64,000 nucleotides of DNA from Archangium lansingense (GCF_026626635.1 NZ_JAPNKA010000001.1:3348001-3412000), one strand, 5' to 3'. Positions 1-9,822 are shown, numbered from the stretch's first letter. Program-made: numbers and translations. The notes: generated by a model from the letters alone, not told the origin.

Positions 1-2225
1 GCAACGTGGAACTCCACCGGCTTGCCCACGCCGTACTTCAGTGCGTTGGTGATGAGGTTGGTGAGGATCTGCTCCAGGCGCGTCCGGTCCCAGTGGCCGA
101 CGGTGGGCCCCTCGCTGGTGACGAGGAGTGGGCAGCCGGCGGCGGTGGCCTGCTCTGAGAACCGCTCGGCCAGCTCCCGGGTGAGCGCCTCCAGGTCCAC
201 CTCCTCCAATTGCAGGTGGAGCCGGCCAGCGGAGAGGCGTGAGACGTCGAGCAGGTCATTGACGAGTTGGGACAGACGCTTCACCTGTCCAAGCGCCTTG
301 TCCACCTTCGGGAGCAGGAGGGTGGAGGAGTCTCCTTCGTGGGAGGGGGCCAACGCGCGCCGGATCGTCTGCAGGTGCAGGCGCAGGGGCGTGAGGGGCG
401 TGTTCAGCTCGTGGGAAGCCACGGAGAGGAAGTCCTCGCGCAAGCGCACCGCCTCCAGGGACTGGTGGTAGAGCCGGGCATTGTCCATGGCGACCGAGGC
501 TCGCCGGGCGAGCTCCTCGGCGAGCTCCAGCTCGAGCGGGCCGTACTGGAAACCTGGTGTGTCCGAGACCAGGAGCAGGGCCGCCAGCGTCTGCCCCCGT
601 ACGGTGACGGGGAGGGCGATGGCGGTCCTCGTGCCGAGCCGTTGCAGCAACTCCGTGTATGCCGCGCCGGACTTGCCAGTGTGGAGCAGCGCCTGGGTGG
701 CCTCGTCCCCGAGGATTGGCCTGCCGGTGCTCAGCACGTGCGCGGTGGGCTGGAGCGTGTTCCCGCTGGGAGGGGGGTGCTTCGCCAGCTCGCGGAGCAG
801 CTCCTGCCGGGCCGGGTCCTGGTGCACCTCGGCCACGCGGTGGATGAGGCCCTCGTCGTCCACCATGTCGATGACGCACCACTGGCCGAGCTGGGGAATG
901 GCCAGCCGCGCCACGCGCTCCAGGGTGCTCTTCTCGTCGAGCAGCTCCGCCAGTTGCGTGCTGACGTCGATGAGGAAACGCTGGGCATCCTCGGCGCGCT
1001 GGCGCGCGGTGATGTCCACGAACGTCGCAACGGCGCCGATTCGCTGACCCCTCTGATGGATGGGGTAGGACCAGTACTCCACCGCCAGGCGCGTGCCGTC
1101 CTTGCGCCAGAGGAAATCCCGCTCGACGTGGTTCTTGGCATCGATGCGCAGCGCTTGGAGGATGGGGCACTCGCTTTCGGGGTAGGCCGAGCCATCCGCG
1201 TGGGCGTAGTGCCACGTCTCGTGCGCATTGAGCCCCAGCAGCTCTTGCGCGTCCGAATAGCCGAGCATCTGGGCGGCGGAGCGGTTGACCAGGGTGGTAC
1301 GCCCGTCGAGGTCCAACCCGAAGATGCCCTCCGCGGCTGAGTCGAGCAACAACCGGACCTGGGACTCGCTCTCCTCGAGCTGGGTCAGGGTCGCGCGGAG
1401 CTGCTCGCCCATCTCGTCGAAAGCGCGTCCCACCAAGGCGAGCTCGTCGCTCCCGGAGAGCTCACTGCGTGCTTCCCAGTCGCGCACGGCGAAGCGGCGG
1501 GCGGTGGTGACCAGCCGGTCCACCCGGCGGGTGAGGGCGAAGTGGAAGAAGAGCCAGAGCATCCCCGCGAGCACCGCGAGCAGACCACTGCGCTGCACCA
1601 CGGTCATCCGTACCTGATTGTGTGCCCGCGCCTTGAGGCTGGTGAGGTCCCGCTCGACGGTGAGCACCCAGACCGCCGAGGGGGTGAGGTGCTTGGGGCT
1701 TGGGGGGCTCATCACCGGGAACCAGGCCACGAGGGCCTGACGATCCGGGGTGACCTGGATGCTCGGGATGAGGTTCTCGCGGGTCTGGTGTGCTCGCTGC
1801 TTCGCTTCCCGGGTGAACAGCTCGGGGTAGAGCTCCCGGGCCTGCTTGCCTATCTCCGCGCGCCGGGTCGAGGCGAGCACCTTGCCGGCGTCGTCGAAGA
1901 TCAGCGCAGACTTCACGTGCGTATCCGAACCGAGACTGGCCACCGACTCCCGGACCCGCTCGAGCTCGCTCAGCCGCAGGAGGAGCTCCAGGTGCTCCTG
2001 TTTCTCGTTCAGGAGCCGGGAGAGTTCATGGATGGAGTCCTCCTCCACACGGCGGGAGGCGAGGCTCGAGTTCTGCCGCAGGTCGAGGATGCCCAACGTG
2101 GCCGCGAAGAGCAGCAGCACCAGCGGGATGGAGATGCGCAGCGGAGGAAGCGGAGGAAGCGGAGGCAGCCTGGGCAGGTGTCCCGGACGCTCCCCGGTGC
2201 TGCTACGCCGGGGGCGCTTCATCAT
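1..2225 (-). CDS. Membrane sensor histidine kinase, 3' end outside the window
   Basis: Likely a two-component sensor kinase of the inner membrane, cut off by the left edge inside its ATPase domain. The visible part is about 741 residues: a proline-rich cytoplasmic start (repeated PPL), TM1 near residues 30-48, an extracytoplasmic sensor region of about 160 residues, TM2 near 210-230, a HAMP-like linker, a PAS region near 290-405 (AAEGIFGLDLDG), a GAF-like region near 415-585, and a HisKA box SHELNTPLTPL with phospho-accepting His605. The N-box (LTNLITNALKYG) is present just before the edge. The ATG at 2225 overlaps the TGA of the binding-protein gene (ATGA), so the two are translationally coupled; this suggests that protein presents a ligand to the kinase (inference). 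No response regulator is in the window. Confidence 0.9.
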   Translation of the reverse strand, partial: MMKRPRRSSTGERPGHLPRLPPLPPLPPLRISIPLVLLLFAATLGILDLRQNSSLASRRVEEDSIHELSRLLNEKQEHLELLLRLSELERVRESVASLGSDTHVKSALIFDDAGKVLASTRRAEIGKQARELYPELFTREAKQRAHQTRENLIPSIQVTPDRQALVAWFPVMSPPSPKHLTPSAVWVLTVERDLTSLKARAHNQVRMTVVQRSGLLAVLAGMLWLFFHFALTRRVDRLVTTARRFAVRDWEARSELSGSDELALVGRAFDEMGEQLRATLTQLEESESQVRLLLDSAAEGIFGLDLDGRTTLVNRSAAQMLGYSDAQELLGLNAHETWHYAHADGSAYPESECPILQALRIDAKNHVERDFLWRKDGTRLAVEYWSYPIHQRGQRIGAVATFVDITARQRAEDAQRFLIDVSTQLAELLDEKSTLERVARLAIPQLGQWCVIDMVDDEGLIHRVAEVHQDPARQELLRELAKHPPPSGNTLQPTAHVLSTGRPILGDEATQALLHTGKSGAAYTELLQRLGTRTAIALPVTVRGQTLAALLLVSDTPGFQYGPLELELAEELARRASVAMDNARLYHQSLEAVRLREDFLSVASHELNTPLTPLRLHLQTIRRALAPSHEGDSSTLLLPKVDKALGQVKRLSQLVNDLLDVSRLSAGRLHLQLEEVDLEALTRELAERFSEQATAAGCPLLVTSEGPTVGHWDRTRLEQILTNLITNALKYGVGKPVEFHV
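2143..2169. repeat. Three 9-bp direct repeats inside the kinase gene
   Basis: Three consecutive 9-mers (GGAGGAAGC twice, then GGAGGCAGC) encode the PPL-PPL-PPL stretch just before TM1 of the histidine kinase. Copy number could change in frame without breaking the gene. Confidence 0.8.
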
Positions 2226-3187
2226 CGGCTCTCCTGGAGCGCCTCGAGAGGGCGCGCGTCCAGCATCTGCTCGGGTTGCACCGGCTCGCGCAGCAGCCCT
2301 TCCTCCAGCATGAATCGCTGGAGCTGCCGCGCCGATTCGACGAGGGGTGAGGAGGGTTTCCCCAGCAGGCTGAGATTCTCCTCCAGGGAGAGCATCCGCA
2401 GCTTGTCGAACATGGAGGCGAGCTCGGAGGGGCTCGTATCGAGGCGGGGGCTCATCCGGGCCAGGGCGTCGGCCGGGTGCTCCTCCAGATAGTGCCGGGC
2501 CTGGAGCCAGCCCTGGACCAGTTGCTCGACCTGCTCGGGGCTCTTCTCGAGGACGTCCTTGTTCACCACCAGCACGTCCACGATCTCCCCGGGGAGCTGA
2601 CGGCTGTCGAAGATCGTGTGGGCTCCCGCGGCGCGCAGCTTGTCCACGAAGGGTTCATAGGTGACCACGGCATCCACCTGTCCGGATTCATAGCTGCGCA
2701 GTTGCTGGTCGACCGGTATCCGGACGACCTGGATGTCCGAGGGCTGGAGCCCCGCCATCTTCAGGGCCCGGCCGAGCACGTAGATGCTCACCACCATGTC
2801 TTCCACCGCGACCCGTTTGCCCCGGAGATCCTCGAGCCGCCGAACCCCCGGACGTGCGACGATGGCATCCGCGCCTTCCGAATAGTCGATGACGAGCACC
2901 ACCCGTGGCTCGATGCCCTGTTGTTGGAGTTGGAGGGCGATGTCGAACGTGATGAATGCCGCATCGAGCATCCCGTTGCGGAACTCACGGCTGGCCTCGC
3001 CCAGGGTGGTGTACTCCACCAGGCGGATCGAGCCGTCGTCGATGTAGCCGAGGTCCCGCGCGAGGAAGATGGGCTCGCTACCTGGCCAGAGGATGGTGCC
3101 AACGCGCAGGGGCTCCTTCTCCTCGTGGGTGCAGGCCGGTATGGAGAGGAGCAGGATCAAACTGAACAGCCGGGCGAGGTTTTGCAC
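2222..3187 (-). CDS. ABC-type substrate-binding lipoprotein (NMT1/SsuA/TauA-like)
   Basis: A 321-residue periplasmic-binding-protein-like lipoprotein. The N-terminus is a short signal peptide ending in a lipobox (LSIPAC), with the predicted lipidated Cys19. The mature part begins with an NMT1/SsuA-like strand (LRVGTILWPGSEP) and carries typical segments such as DIALQLQQQGIEP and VVTYEPFVDKL. Such proteins normally bind nitrate, taurine, sulfonates or thiamine precursors, but no permease or ATPase gene adjoins it. It overlaps the sensor kinase by ATGA, so a sensory role is more likely than import (inference). The start is GTG with AGGAAGAG a few bases upstream. The ligand cannot be read from the sequence. 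Confidence 0.85.
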   Translation of the reverse strand: MQNLARLFSLILLLSIPACTHEEKEPLRVGTILWPGSEPIFLARDLGYIDDGSIRLVEYTTLGEASREFRNGMLDAAFITFDIALQLQQQGIEPRVVLVIDYSEGADAIVARPGVRRLEDLRGKRVAVEDMVVSIYVLGRALKMAGLQPSDIQVVRIPVDQQLRSYESGQVDAVVTYEPFVDKLRAAGAHTIFDSRQLPGEIVDVLVVNKDVLEKSPEQVEQLVQGWLQARHYLEEHPADALARMSPRLDTSPSELASMFDKLRMLSLEENLSLLGKPSSPLVESARQLQRFMLEEGLLREPVQPEQMLDARPLEALQESR

Positions 3188-3379
3188 GGGCTCTCTTCCT
3201 GTAGCGCCACGTCAAACGCTTGGGACTTGACGGGGAGACAGCAAGCCGTCCGGAGCGGGCACATCGGGAAGCGGTATCCTGGACGGTGGCTCCGCGTATA
3301 GGCGGAATGGGGGCCTCCTCGGGAAGTGGGCTTTTGGGGCAGCGCGAGTGCTTGGGGCTCAACACCACGCGCTCTGCCG

Positions 3380-4195
3380 TCACGTTTCCTGCTGTGCGTA
3401 CTCCCGCACGACGGCGCGGGCATTCTCGGCCAGCGCGTGGCTTCCGGGCAGCTCCCTCCCGAGCAGTCGCGAGACGGCCAGGGCGAGACTCACGGAGTTG
3501 GTGAGGATGCAGCCGCGCACACCCTCTACCTCCTCCCGGCGCATCGCACGCTCCTCGACGGGCATTCCTCCGAGCCGTCCTTTCTCCAGCAGCACGGAGC
3601 GGATGATGCCGGGGAGGCACGGGGCCTCCAGCGGTGGCGTCACTACGGTGTCCCCCACGAGGAAGAAGAGGTTTCCATTCGGAACCTCGCAGAGCTCCCC
3701 GGCTTCGTTGACGAAGACGGTGCCCCGCCCGAGGTGCGCGTACTGCCGCAGGTACGAGACGCTCTTGTGATTCAGGGTGGGGTCACCCCGGCGGTAGCAG
3801 CGATCCTCCACTGTATCGAGGACAACGCCCTCGCCCGTGGGGCGCTGCGGTAGGGGCCGGAAGGACAGCAGCAGCCGTTCATCTCCCGCCACCAGCTTGG
3901 CCACGCCGGTGAATCGCGGTCCCAAGTTGGCATCTGCCTCCAGGCATCGGCGCAGCGCCTCACGGACAGCCCCGGCGGTGAGCACCTCCGGCGGAGGCGA
4001 GTGCACGCAGCCCGCATGGGCCTCGAGGCTCGAGCGGAGCCGCGCGAGGTGACGCTCGAGGAACATTGGGGCGCCCTCCTCGACGAGGAGCGTCTCGAAG
4101 AAGCCCGCGCCGAAGAAGAAGGACTGGAGGAAGTCCTGGAGCCGCAGGTCCTCCATCCGGCGCACTTCGCCGTTCACCGCGACCGTCCCAATCAT
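3380..4195 (-). CDS. pabC: 4-amino-4-deoxychorismate lyase-like class IV PLP enzyme
   Basis: A 271-residue fold-type IV PLP enzyme. In the PABA route it would release pyruvate from aminodeoxychorismate to give p-aminobenzoate. The likely PLP lysine is Lys144 (NHKSVSYL), followed by the family segments [19 protein letters not shown] and [10 protein letters not shown]. Family members include branched-chain and D-amino-acid aminotransferases; the pabB-pabA neighbourhood favours the lyase. The ATG at 4195 overlaps the pabA stop (ATGA). A longer in-frame reading upstream runs inside pabA and was rejected. Confidence 0.85.
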   Translation of the reverse strand: MIGTVAVNGEVRRMEDLRLQDFLQSFFFGAGFFETLLVEEGAPMFLERHLARLRSSLEAHAGCVHSPPPEVLTAGAVREALRRCLEADANLGPRFTGVAKLVAGDERLLLSFRPLPQRPTGEGVVLDTVEDRCYRRGDPTLNHKSVSYLRQYAHLGRGTVFVNEAGELCEVPNGNLFFLVGDTVVTPPLEAPCLPGIIRSVLLEKGRLGGMPVEERAMRREEVEGVRGCILTNSVSLALAVSRLLGRELPGSHALAENARAVVREYAQQET

Positions 4196-4764
4196 CCGAG
4201 GCGCGCCTCCAGGAAGTTGGCGAGCAGCTGGTTCCCGTGCGGCGTGAGGAAGGACTCGGGATGGAACTGAATGCCCTCCAGCCACGGGTACTCGCGGTGG
4301 CGCAGGCCCATCACCAACTCACCGCACCAGGCCGAGACCTCCAGGCAATCTGGGAGGCTCGCCCGGTCCACCACCAGCGAGTGATAGCGCGCGGCGACGA
4401 ACGGTTGCGGCAGGCCTCGGAAGACGCCCCGGCCATCGTGGTGGATGTCGGCCGTCTTCCCATGGACGGGCACCGGCGCCCGCACGACGCGCCCGCCAAA
4501 CACCTGCCCAAGCGACTGGTGGCCCAGGCACACCCCGAGGAGCGGCACTCGCCCCGCGAAGGTCCGGATGACCTCCATCGAGATGCCGGCCTCGTCTGGC
4601 GTGCATGGGCCAGGGGAGATGACGATGTGGTCCGGTCGCATCGCCTCCACCTCGGCGATCGTGAGGGCATTGTTGCGGACCACCTTCAGCTCCGCTCCGA
4701 GCCCTCCCAGCGCCTGCACGAGGTTGAAGGTGAATGAGTCGAAGTTGTCGATGAGCAGCATCAT
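4192..4764 (-). CDS. pabA: Glutamine amidotransferase of aminodeoxychorismate/anthranilate synthase
   Basis: A 190-residue class I glutamine amidotransferase (PabA/TrpG). It hydrolyses glutamine and passes ammonia to the chorismate-aminating subunit. It starts with the family hallmark [16 protein letters not shown], has the oxyanion region [12 protein letters not shown], the nucleophile Cys79 in [11 protein letters not shown], and the catalytic His-Glu pair in [11 protein letters not shown]. The length is normal. ATGA overlaps join it to pabB upstream and pabC downstream, so the three are one operon. PabA and TrpG cannot be told apart by sequence alone, and one subunit may serve both folate and tryptophan synthesis. 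Confidence 0.93.
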   Translation of the reverse strand: MMLLIDNFDSFTFNLVQALGGLGAELKVVRNNALTIAEVEAMRPDHIVISPGPCTPDEAGISMEVIRTFAGRVPLLGVCLGHQSLGQVFGGRVVRAPVPVHGKTADIHHDGRGVFRGLPQPFVAARYHSLVVDRASLPDCLEVSAWCGELVMGLRHREYPWLEGIQFHPESFLTPHGNQLLANFLEARLG

Positions 4765-6263
4765 GCCGCGTCTCCCTCAGGGCGCGCGGACAGTGCGAGC
4801 AGCAGCGAGCGTGCCTTGTGCAGCGTCTCCTGGTACTCGCGCCTCGGCTCCGAGTCGTGGACGATGCCCGCGCCCACCTGCACGTGCGCCTTGCCGCCCT
4901 TGAGCACCATGGTGCGGATGACGATGTTCAGGTCCAACTCACCCGTGAAGCTCACGTACCCGAGCGAGCCCGTGTAGAGGCCTCGGGCTTGAGGCTCCAG
5001 CTCGGTGATGATCTGCATGGTGCGAATCTTCGGCACGCCGGTGATGGTGCCTCCGGGGAACACCGCCGCCACCACGTCGAGCGGCTCCACCCCCGGCGCC
5101 ACCCGGCCCACGACTTCGGACTCGATGTGGATGACGTGGGAGTACTCGGTGATCTCCATCAGCTTCGTCACCTGGACGCTACCGTAGGCGCAGACGCGCC
5201 CCAGGTCGTTGCGCTCCAGGTCCACCAGCATTGCGTGCTCGGCGCGCTCCTTCTCGTTGGTGCGCAGCTCGTGCACGAAGCGGGCGTTCTCCTCCGGCGT
5301 CCCCTTGCGGCGCGTTCCCGCGATGGGCCTCGTGAGGGCCCGGCCGTCCTCCACCCGCACCAGCCGCTCGGGCGAGGCGCTCACCACCTCGAAGCCGTCC
5401 AGCTCCAGGTAGCTGGCGAAGTGCACGGGGCTGAGCGTGGACAGGGCCTCGTACAGCTCCAGCGCGGACAACCGCGGCTCTACCTCCAGCCGCTGCGAGA
5501 GGTTCACCTGGTACGTGTCTCCCGCGCGGATGTACTCGCGCACGCGCTCCACCGCGCGCAGGTAGTCCTCCCGGGTGAAGTTGGAGTGCCAGCTCACGTC
5601 CGGGGTCTGTTCGTCCGCGAGGCGCCAGGTGGGGGCAGGGGGCCCGGCAGCCACCGCCTCGCGTACCACGCGCTCCAGTGTCTCCACCCGCTGCGTGCAG
5701 TCGTCGTAGTCCGCACCCGTGGCCACCACGAGCGTGTGGCCCTCCTGCGAGTCCACCGCCAGGAAGGTGTCCACGAAGTCCAGTGCGATGTCCGGAATGC
5801 CCAGATCGTCGTTCGGGTGGCTCGGCAGGGATTCGAAATAGTGGGCGGCCTCGTAGGCGAAGAAGCCCACCGCGCCGCCGCAGAAGAGTGGCATCCCCGG
5901 CAGCCGGAGTCCTCGCCAGCGCTTCAGCAACTCGCGCAGCGTGGAGAGTGGCTCGCCCGGGTGGGGCTCACCGTTGATTTCGCACCGCGGGCCCTTGGCC
6001 CGGAAGGTGAGGAAGGGCTTTGAGCCCACGAAGGAATAGCGGCCCTCACTGGAGGTCCGTGTGCTCTCCAGCAGGAAGCGGTGTCCCGCGGGCAGCGCGC
6101 GCAGCAGGTCCACCGGCCTCATGCCATGGAGCTCCACCGTGCGGACGAGCGGAACCTGATTGTAGCCCTCCGCGACGAGCGCCTCGAAGCGCTCTCGGCT
6201 CAGTGGGGACAGGGGCGGGGCGGGGGACACCGGCATGCGCCGACGGCTTGTAGCAGAGGTCAC
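4761..6263 (-). CDS. pabB: Aminodeoxychorismate/anthranilate synthase component I
   Basis: A chorismate-binding enzyme of about 500 residues that aminates chorismate with ammonia from the adjacent amidotransferase. Family blocks are clear: [70 protein letters not shown] and [12 protein letters not shown]. It reads PIAGT where E. coli PabB has PIKGT with a catalytic Lys, so that motif is TrpE-like, while the neighbouring pabC argues for a PABA role. The GTG at 6263 has AGGAGG 18 nt upstream, which is too far to be ideal; an ATG at 6236 is a good alternative start. The gene symbol is by context. Confidence 0.85.
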   Translation of the reverse strand: MTSATSRRRMPVSPAPPLSPLSRERFEALVAEGYNQVPLVRTVELHGMRPVDLLRALPAGHRFLLESTRTSSEGRYSFVGSKPFLTFRAKGPRCEINGEPHPGEPLSTLRELLKRWRGLRLPGMPLFCGGAVGFFAYEAAHYFESLPSHPNDDLGIPDIALDFVDTFLAVDSQEGHTLVVATGADYDDCTQRVETLERVVREAVAAGPPAPTWRLADEQTPDVSWHSNFTREDYLRAVERVREYIRAGDTYQVNLSQRLEVEPRLSALELYEALSTLSPVHFASYLELDGFEVVSASPERLVRVEDGRALTRPIAGTRRKGTPEENARFVHELRTNEKERAEHAMLVDLERNDLGRVCAYGSVQVTKLMEITEYSHVIHIESEVVGRVAPGVEPLDVVAAVFPGGTITGVPKIRTMQIITELEPQARGLYTGSLGYVSFTGELDLNIVIRTMVLKGGKAHVQVGAGIVHDSEPRREYQETLHKARSLLLALSARPEGDAA

Positions 6264-6324
6264 CCGGCTCGCGCTCAGGGTCCTCCTGTCCCTCGGTCGC
6301 GGGATTCAACCCAGGGCACGGATA

Positions 6325-6388
6325 CCCTCACCCCGGGGGGCTTGCCCCCCCTTTGAACGACGGGGGGCTCCTCTCCCGGAGGGAGAGG
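6325..6388. repeat. Dispersed palindromic repeat, copy A
   Basis: CCCTCACCCC at 6325-6334 is followed by a hairpin with stem CCTCTCCC/GGGAGAGG and loop GGA at 6370-6388. Similar elements lie at 22007-22040 and 55264-55296. It sits between rnk (ending at 6421 on the minus strand) and the start of pabB, so it could also end rnk transcripts. Confidence 0.6.
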
Positions 6389-6420
6389 GGAAATGGGGGA
6401 GGGGAGATTGGGGAGTGGAT

Positions 6421-6825
6421 TCAGTGGTGGTGGCCCGCGGCCTGCGGCTGGTAGGTGACCGAGATGACCCGCAGGCGCTTGTTCTTCCCGCCTGGCAGCT
6501 GCCAGTCGATCTCCTGCCCCACCGACAGCCCGAGCAGCGCCGCTCCTACGGGCGCCAGCACGGACACACGCCCCTGCTCCAGTGACGCGTCCTGCGGATA
6601 GGAGAGCGTCACCTCCCGCGTCTCCCCCGTGTCCTCGTCCCGGTACACCACCCGGCTGTTCATGGTGACGACGTCCGGCGGTACCTGCGTCGGCTCGACG
6701 ACCTCCGCGCGCAGCAGTTCTGCATCGAGCACGTCCGCCTTGTCGCCCGCGGTCGTGTCGATGAGGGTCCGCAGCCGCTCCATGTCAGTCGTCGTGACCA
6801 CGATCCTCGGCTCTTGCGTACTCAT
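6421..6825 (-). CDS. rnk: Rnk/GreA C-terminal-domain family regulator
   Basis: A 134-residue protein of the Rnk (regulator of nucleoside diphosphate kinase) type, with a short N-terminal helical region and a GreA/GreB C-terminal FKBP-like domain. Recognisable parts are RIVVTTTDMERLRTLID, VTMNSRVVYRDEDTGE and LAPVGAALLGLSVGQEIDW. Rnk proteins bind RNA polymerase near the secondary channel but lack the long GreA coiled coil, as here. The C-terminus ends in three histidines. ATG at 6825 and GTG at 6828 are both possible starts behind AGGA. The 260-bp divergent region 6826-7085 to the cysteine desulfurase must hold promoters, but no convincing box was found. Confidence 0.85.
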   Translation of the reverse strand: MSTQEPRIVVTTTDMERLRTLIDTTAGDKADVLDAELLRAEVVEPTQVPPDVVTMNSRVVYRDEDTGETREVTLSYPQDASLEQGRVSVLAPVGAALLGLSVGQEIDWQLPGGKNKRLRVISVTYQPQAAGHHH

Positions 6826-7085
6826 CACGACTCAATCCTTTGACCCTGCGTGTGGCCGGTCAACCAAGCGGGACTCGAGCCGTGCCTGCATGGCGGCAGG
6901 GCGTCTGAAACCTGACGTCCCGCCGGGCGCAAACCTGACGGCACGTCAGGGACTGAGCGACTCGGGGCAATGCAGACGCAGTGCGTCGAGGCTCGCTGGC
7001 TCCCGCTCGCCGTTGAAATGGCGCGTAGGTTGTCCCAAGGCTTGTATGACGAGCGCCTCACTGGAGACCCTCGGGATGGGCGAGG

Positions 7086-8249
7086 ATGCCGGGCGGAATG
7101 GACACGCCTCGAGAGCCTATCTATCTGGACCACAACGCCACCGCGCCGCTGCTGCCCGAGGTGGTCGACGCCATGGTGCCGTACCTCCGCGAGCACTTTG
7201 GCAATCCGTCGAGCGCTCACGTTTATGGGCGCCGGGCGAAAGAGGCTGTCGACCGCGCGCGCTCCCAAGTGGCGGCGCTGATTGGCGCGGCGACGGAGGA
7301 GATCTTCTTCGTCGCGCACGGCACCGAGGCCAACAACCTCGCCATCCGTGGCGTGCTGGCGGCACTGCCGGACAAGCGGCACGTGGTGACCTCTGTCATC
7401 GAGCACCCGGCTACTACCGAGCCCTGCCGCGAGCTGGAGCGGCACGGCGGGCAGGTGACCTGGCTCCCGGTGGACGGAGAGGGCCGGGTCCGCGTCTCCG
7501 AGGCAGTCGCGGCGCTGCGAAGCGACACGGCGCTCGTCACGCTCATGCACTCGAACAACGAGACGGGCGTGCTGCAGCCCATCGCCGAGGTGGCTCGCGA
7601 AGCCCGGGCGCGGGGCGTGTGTGTGCACACCGATGCAGCCCAGTCCGTGGGCAAGCTGTCGCTGTCCGTCGATGGGCTGGGCGTGGATCTGCTCACGGTG
7701 GTGGGCCACAAGTTCGGCGCGCCCAAGGGCGTGGGGGCGCTGTACGTGCGCAAGGGCACGCCGGTGCGTCCGGTGCTGCTCGGCGCGGGGCACGAGCGCG
7801 GCCTGCGCCCGGGCACGGAGAATGTCGCGTCCATCGTGGGGCTTGGGGTGGCGTGCGACGTGGCGCTTCGTACGGTGGAGACGGAGGCGGCGCGGGTACG
7901 AGGGCTGCGCGATGAGTTGTGGGAGCGGCTGCGGGCGCGCGTCCCGGGGTTGGCGCTCAATGGCCATCCGGTGGAGCGGCTACCCAACACACTCAACGTG
8001 CGTTTCCCCAGTGTGAGCGGCACGGCGCTGCTGGCGGCGGCGCCCGAGGTCGCTGCATCCACGGGCTCGGCCTGCCACGCGGGTGAGGAGTCGGCCTCCT
8101 CCGTCCTCTCGGCCATGGGTATCGAGCCCGGGGCGGCGCTCGGCTCGGTGCGCCTGTCCCTGGGCCGGACGACGACGCACCAGGACGTGGTGGCCGCTGC
8201 CGAGGCGCTCGCCTCTGCCTGGAAGCGGCTGGCCCCTCCCCCCAGGTGA
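7086..8249 (+). CDS. Cysteine desulfurase (NifS/IscS-like)
   Basis: A 387-residue fold-type I PLP enzyme that takes sulfur from cysteine for Fe-S clusters or thio-cofactors. It has the family start PIYLDHNATAPLLPEV, the segment GTEANNLAIRG, the PLP lysine Lys209 (VVGHKFGAPKG) and the active cysteine Cys330 in STGSACHAGEES, so it should be catalytically intact. No iscU, sufB or other Fe-S scaffold gene is next to it, so the acceptor is unknown. It could support the Fe-S enzyme made nearby (the Rieske oxygenase), but this is only suggested by proximity. A second ATG at 7098 fits the family start equally well. Confidence 0.92.
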   Translation: MPGGMDTPREPIYLDHNATAPLLPEVVDAMVPYLREHFGNPSSAHVYGRRAKEAVDRARSQVAALIGAATEEIFFVAHGTEANNLAIRGVLAALPDKRHVVTSVIEHPATTEPCRELERHGGQVTWLPVDGEGRVRVSEAVAALRSDTALVTLMHSNNETGVLQPIAEVAREARARGVCVHTDAAQSVGKLSLSVDGLGVDLLTVVGHKFGAPKGVGALYVRKGTPVRPVLLGAGHERGLRPGTENVASIVGLGVACDVALRTVETEAARVRGLRDELWERLRARVPGLALNGHPVERLPNTLNVRFPSVSGTALLAAAPEVAASTGSACHAGEESASSVLSAMGIEPGAALGSVRLSLGRTTTHQDVVAAAEALASAWKRLAPPPR

Positions 8250-8304
8250 AAGCCCGAGCCCATCTGCGCCATACTCGGGCCCCCCCACCGACGAGGAGTC
8301 AGCC

Positions 8305-9822
8305 TTGGCGGAGTCCTCCCCCGCGCCCTCTCAGACCGCGTTCGTCCAACAACTCAACTTCTGGGCCCGCGACGCGAGCAACGAGTCCGCGGCGCTCCTG
8401 GGCGCCTTCGCGCTCGGGATGTTCAACACCATCCCCGTTGAGGGCTCCGCTTCGCCGGTGAGCCTGGAGACTCTCGCCAACCGCCTCGGTGCGAACATTC
8501 GGGGCACGCGCTCCGTCATCGAGCCCTTGGTGGGACTTGGGTTCGTCCGGTTCGAGAACGAGGTCGCTGGTTCTTCTACGGATCGCTATTCACTCCCGGT
8601 GTCGAGCACCTTCCTGCGTGAAGCCCGCTTCGCCAGCCGCATGCTCGAGGCGCGGAGTTGGTGGCTCGTGTCCGCGAAGCTGCCCGAGGCCATTCGCACG
8701 GGCGCTCCAGTGGAGTGGCAGGGCGAGTCCCGTGACCTGCTCGGGTGGTACCGCCGGCAGTTCCTCGCGCCCCGCGAGCCCGTGCCGAGTCCTGTCGAGG
8801 CGGACTACGAGGATCGGGCCGTTCGCGGTTTCCTGCGCACCCAGGCGCTCGTGACGAGCGGTGAGGTGGGGTTGTTGGCGGCGCTCGTGCCGGGTCCCCG
8901 GCCGCTCGCGGAGCTGGCGAAGGCCACGGGCTCCCATCCCGAGGCGCTGCACGTCTTGCTCGGGGTGCTCGGGTCCATGGGCCTCGTCCGGCAGGAAGGC
9001 GAGGCCTTCGGCTTCACCGAGCTGGCCAGCCGCTCCCTCGACGCGAGCAGCCTTCCGTACTTCCAGAGCGCGTTCCCGGCCACCATGGACTACTGGGAGG
9101 CCTTCGGGCACCTGGACGAGGCCGTCACGCAGCAGAAGTTCCGGTTGGATCTGCGCGATTCCGAGACGGCCAGGCGCATCTACCAGCGCAATGCCTCGCG
9201 CATCACCGGCATCTTCGTCTCGCACGTGAAGCTGGGCCGCAAGGCCGCCGAGCTCGTCACCACCTTGCGCCCGCTGAAGGACGCTCGCGTGCTCGATGTG
9301 GGCACCGGCTCGGGTGTCTGGGGCGCCGCCTTCGGGTTGGCCGACCCCTCCGTGCACGTCACCTACCTGGACTCCGAGCACGTCCTCGAGCAGGTGAAGC
9401 CCAACATCGCCAAGCTCAAGCTGGATGGGCGCGCGCGCTACTGGGCCGGCAACTGCCTCTCCGTGGACTACGGCGAGTCCCAGTACGACGTCATCCTTCT
9501 GCCCCAGGTCATTCCCGCGCTGCCTCCCGAGTCGCTGCTGCCGTTGTTCCAGAAGCTCGCCCGCGCGCTGCGTCCTCGGGGGCTGCTCGTCGTCTCGGGC
9601 TACCTGCTGACGGACCGGCGCGATGGTCCCCTGGACGCGCTCTACTTCTCGCTGCGCCGCTACGTGTCCAACGAGGGCGACGTGCTGTCCCTGCCCGACT
9701 TCCAGCGCCTGCTCGTGCCCGTGGGCCTCACGTCCTTCCGCAGCTTCGAGATGCCCATCCAGCAGGTCGTCGTCGCTTCGCGCGGGGACGTCTCCTTCCC
9801 CGACGCCGCCCCGGCCCGCTGA
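8305..9822 (+). CDS. Class I SAM-dependent methyltransferase with doubled winged-helix region
   Basis: A 505-residue methyltransferase of the acetylserotonin/hydroxyindole O-methyltransferase style. The C-terminal Rossmann part has motif I VLDVGTGSGVWG near residue 330, then YDVILLPQVIPAL and the LRPRGLLVVSGYLL segment. Usual relatives are about 340 residues. Here two winged-helix dimerisation-like regions precede the catalytic part: residues about 20-110 (SNESAALLGAFALGMF) and about 175-260 (SGEVGLLAALVP). The start is TTG with GAGGAG 7 nt upstream; longer in-frame readings run into the desulfurase gene. It is paralogous to the gene ending at 12112 on the other strand. The substrate is unknown; O- or C-methylation of the NRPS product is an inference from location. 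Confidence 0.85.
   Translation: MAESSPAPSQTAFVQQLNFWARDASNESAALLGAFALGMFNTIPVEGSASPVSLETLANRLGANIRGTRSVIEPLVGLGFVRFENEVAGSSTDRYSLPVSSTFLREARFASRMLEARSWWLVSAKLPEAIRTGAPVEWQGESRDLLGWYRRQFLAPREPVPSPVEADYEDRAVRGFLRTQALVTSGEVGLLAALVPGPRPLAELAKATGSHPEALHVLLGVLGSMGLVRQEGEAFGFTELASRSLDASSLPYFQSAFPATMDYWEAFGHLDEAVTQQKFRLDLRDSETARRIYQRNASRITGIFVSHVKLGRKAAELVTTLRPLKDARVLDVGTGSGVWGAAFGLADPSVHVTYLDSEHVLEQVKPNIAKLKLDGRARYWAGNCLSVDYGESQYDVILLPQVIPALPPESLLPLFQKLARALRPRGLLVVSGYLLTDRRDGPLDALYFSLRRYVSNEGDVLSLPDFQRLLVPVGLTSFRSFEMPIQQVVVASRGDVSFPDAAPAR

Noticed and set aside
3380..6263. pabABC as supplier of p-aminobenzoate units to the NRPS, as in cystobactamids
   Set aside because: All six A domains keep Asp235, which binds an alpha-amino group, so none looks like an aryl-acid domain, and the operon is far from the NRPS; folate supply is simpler.
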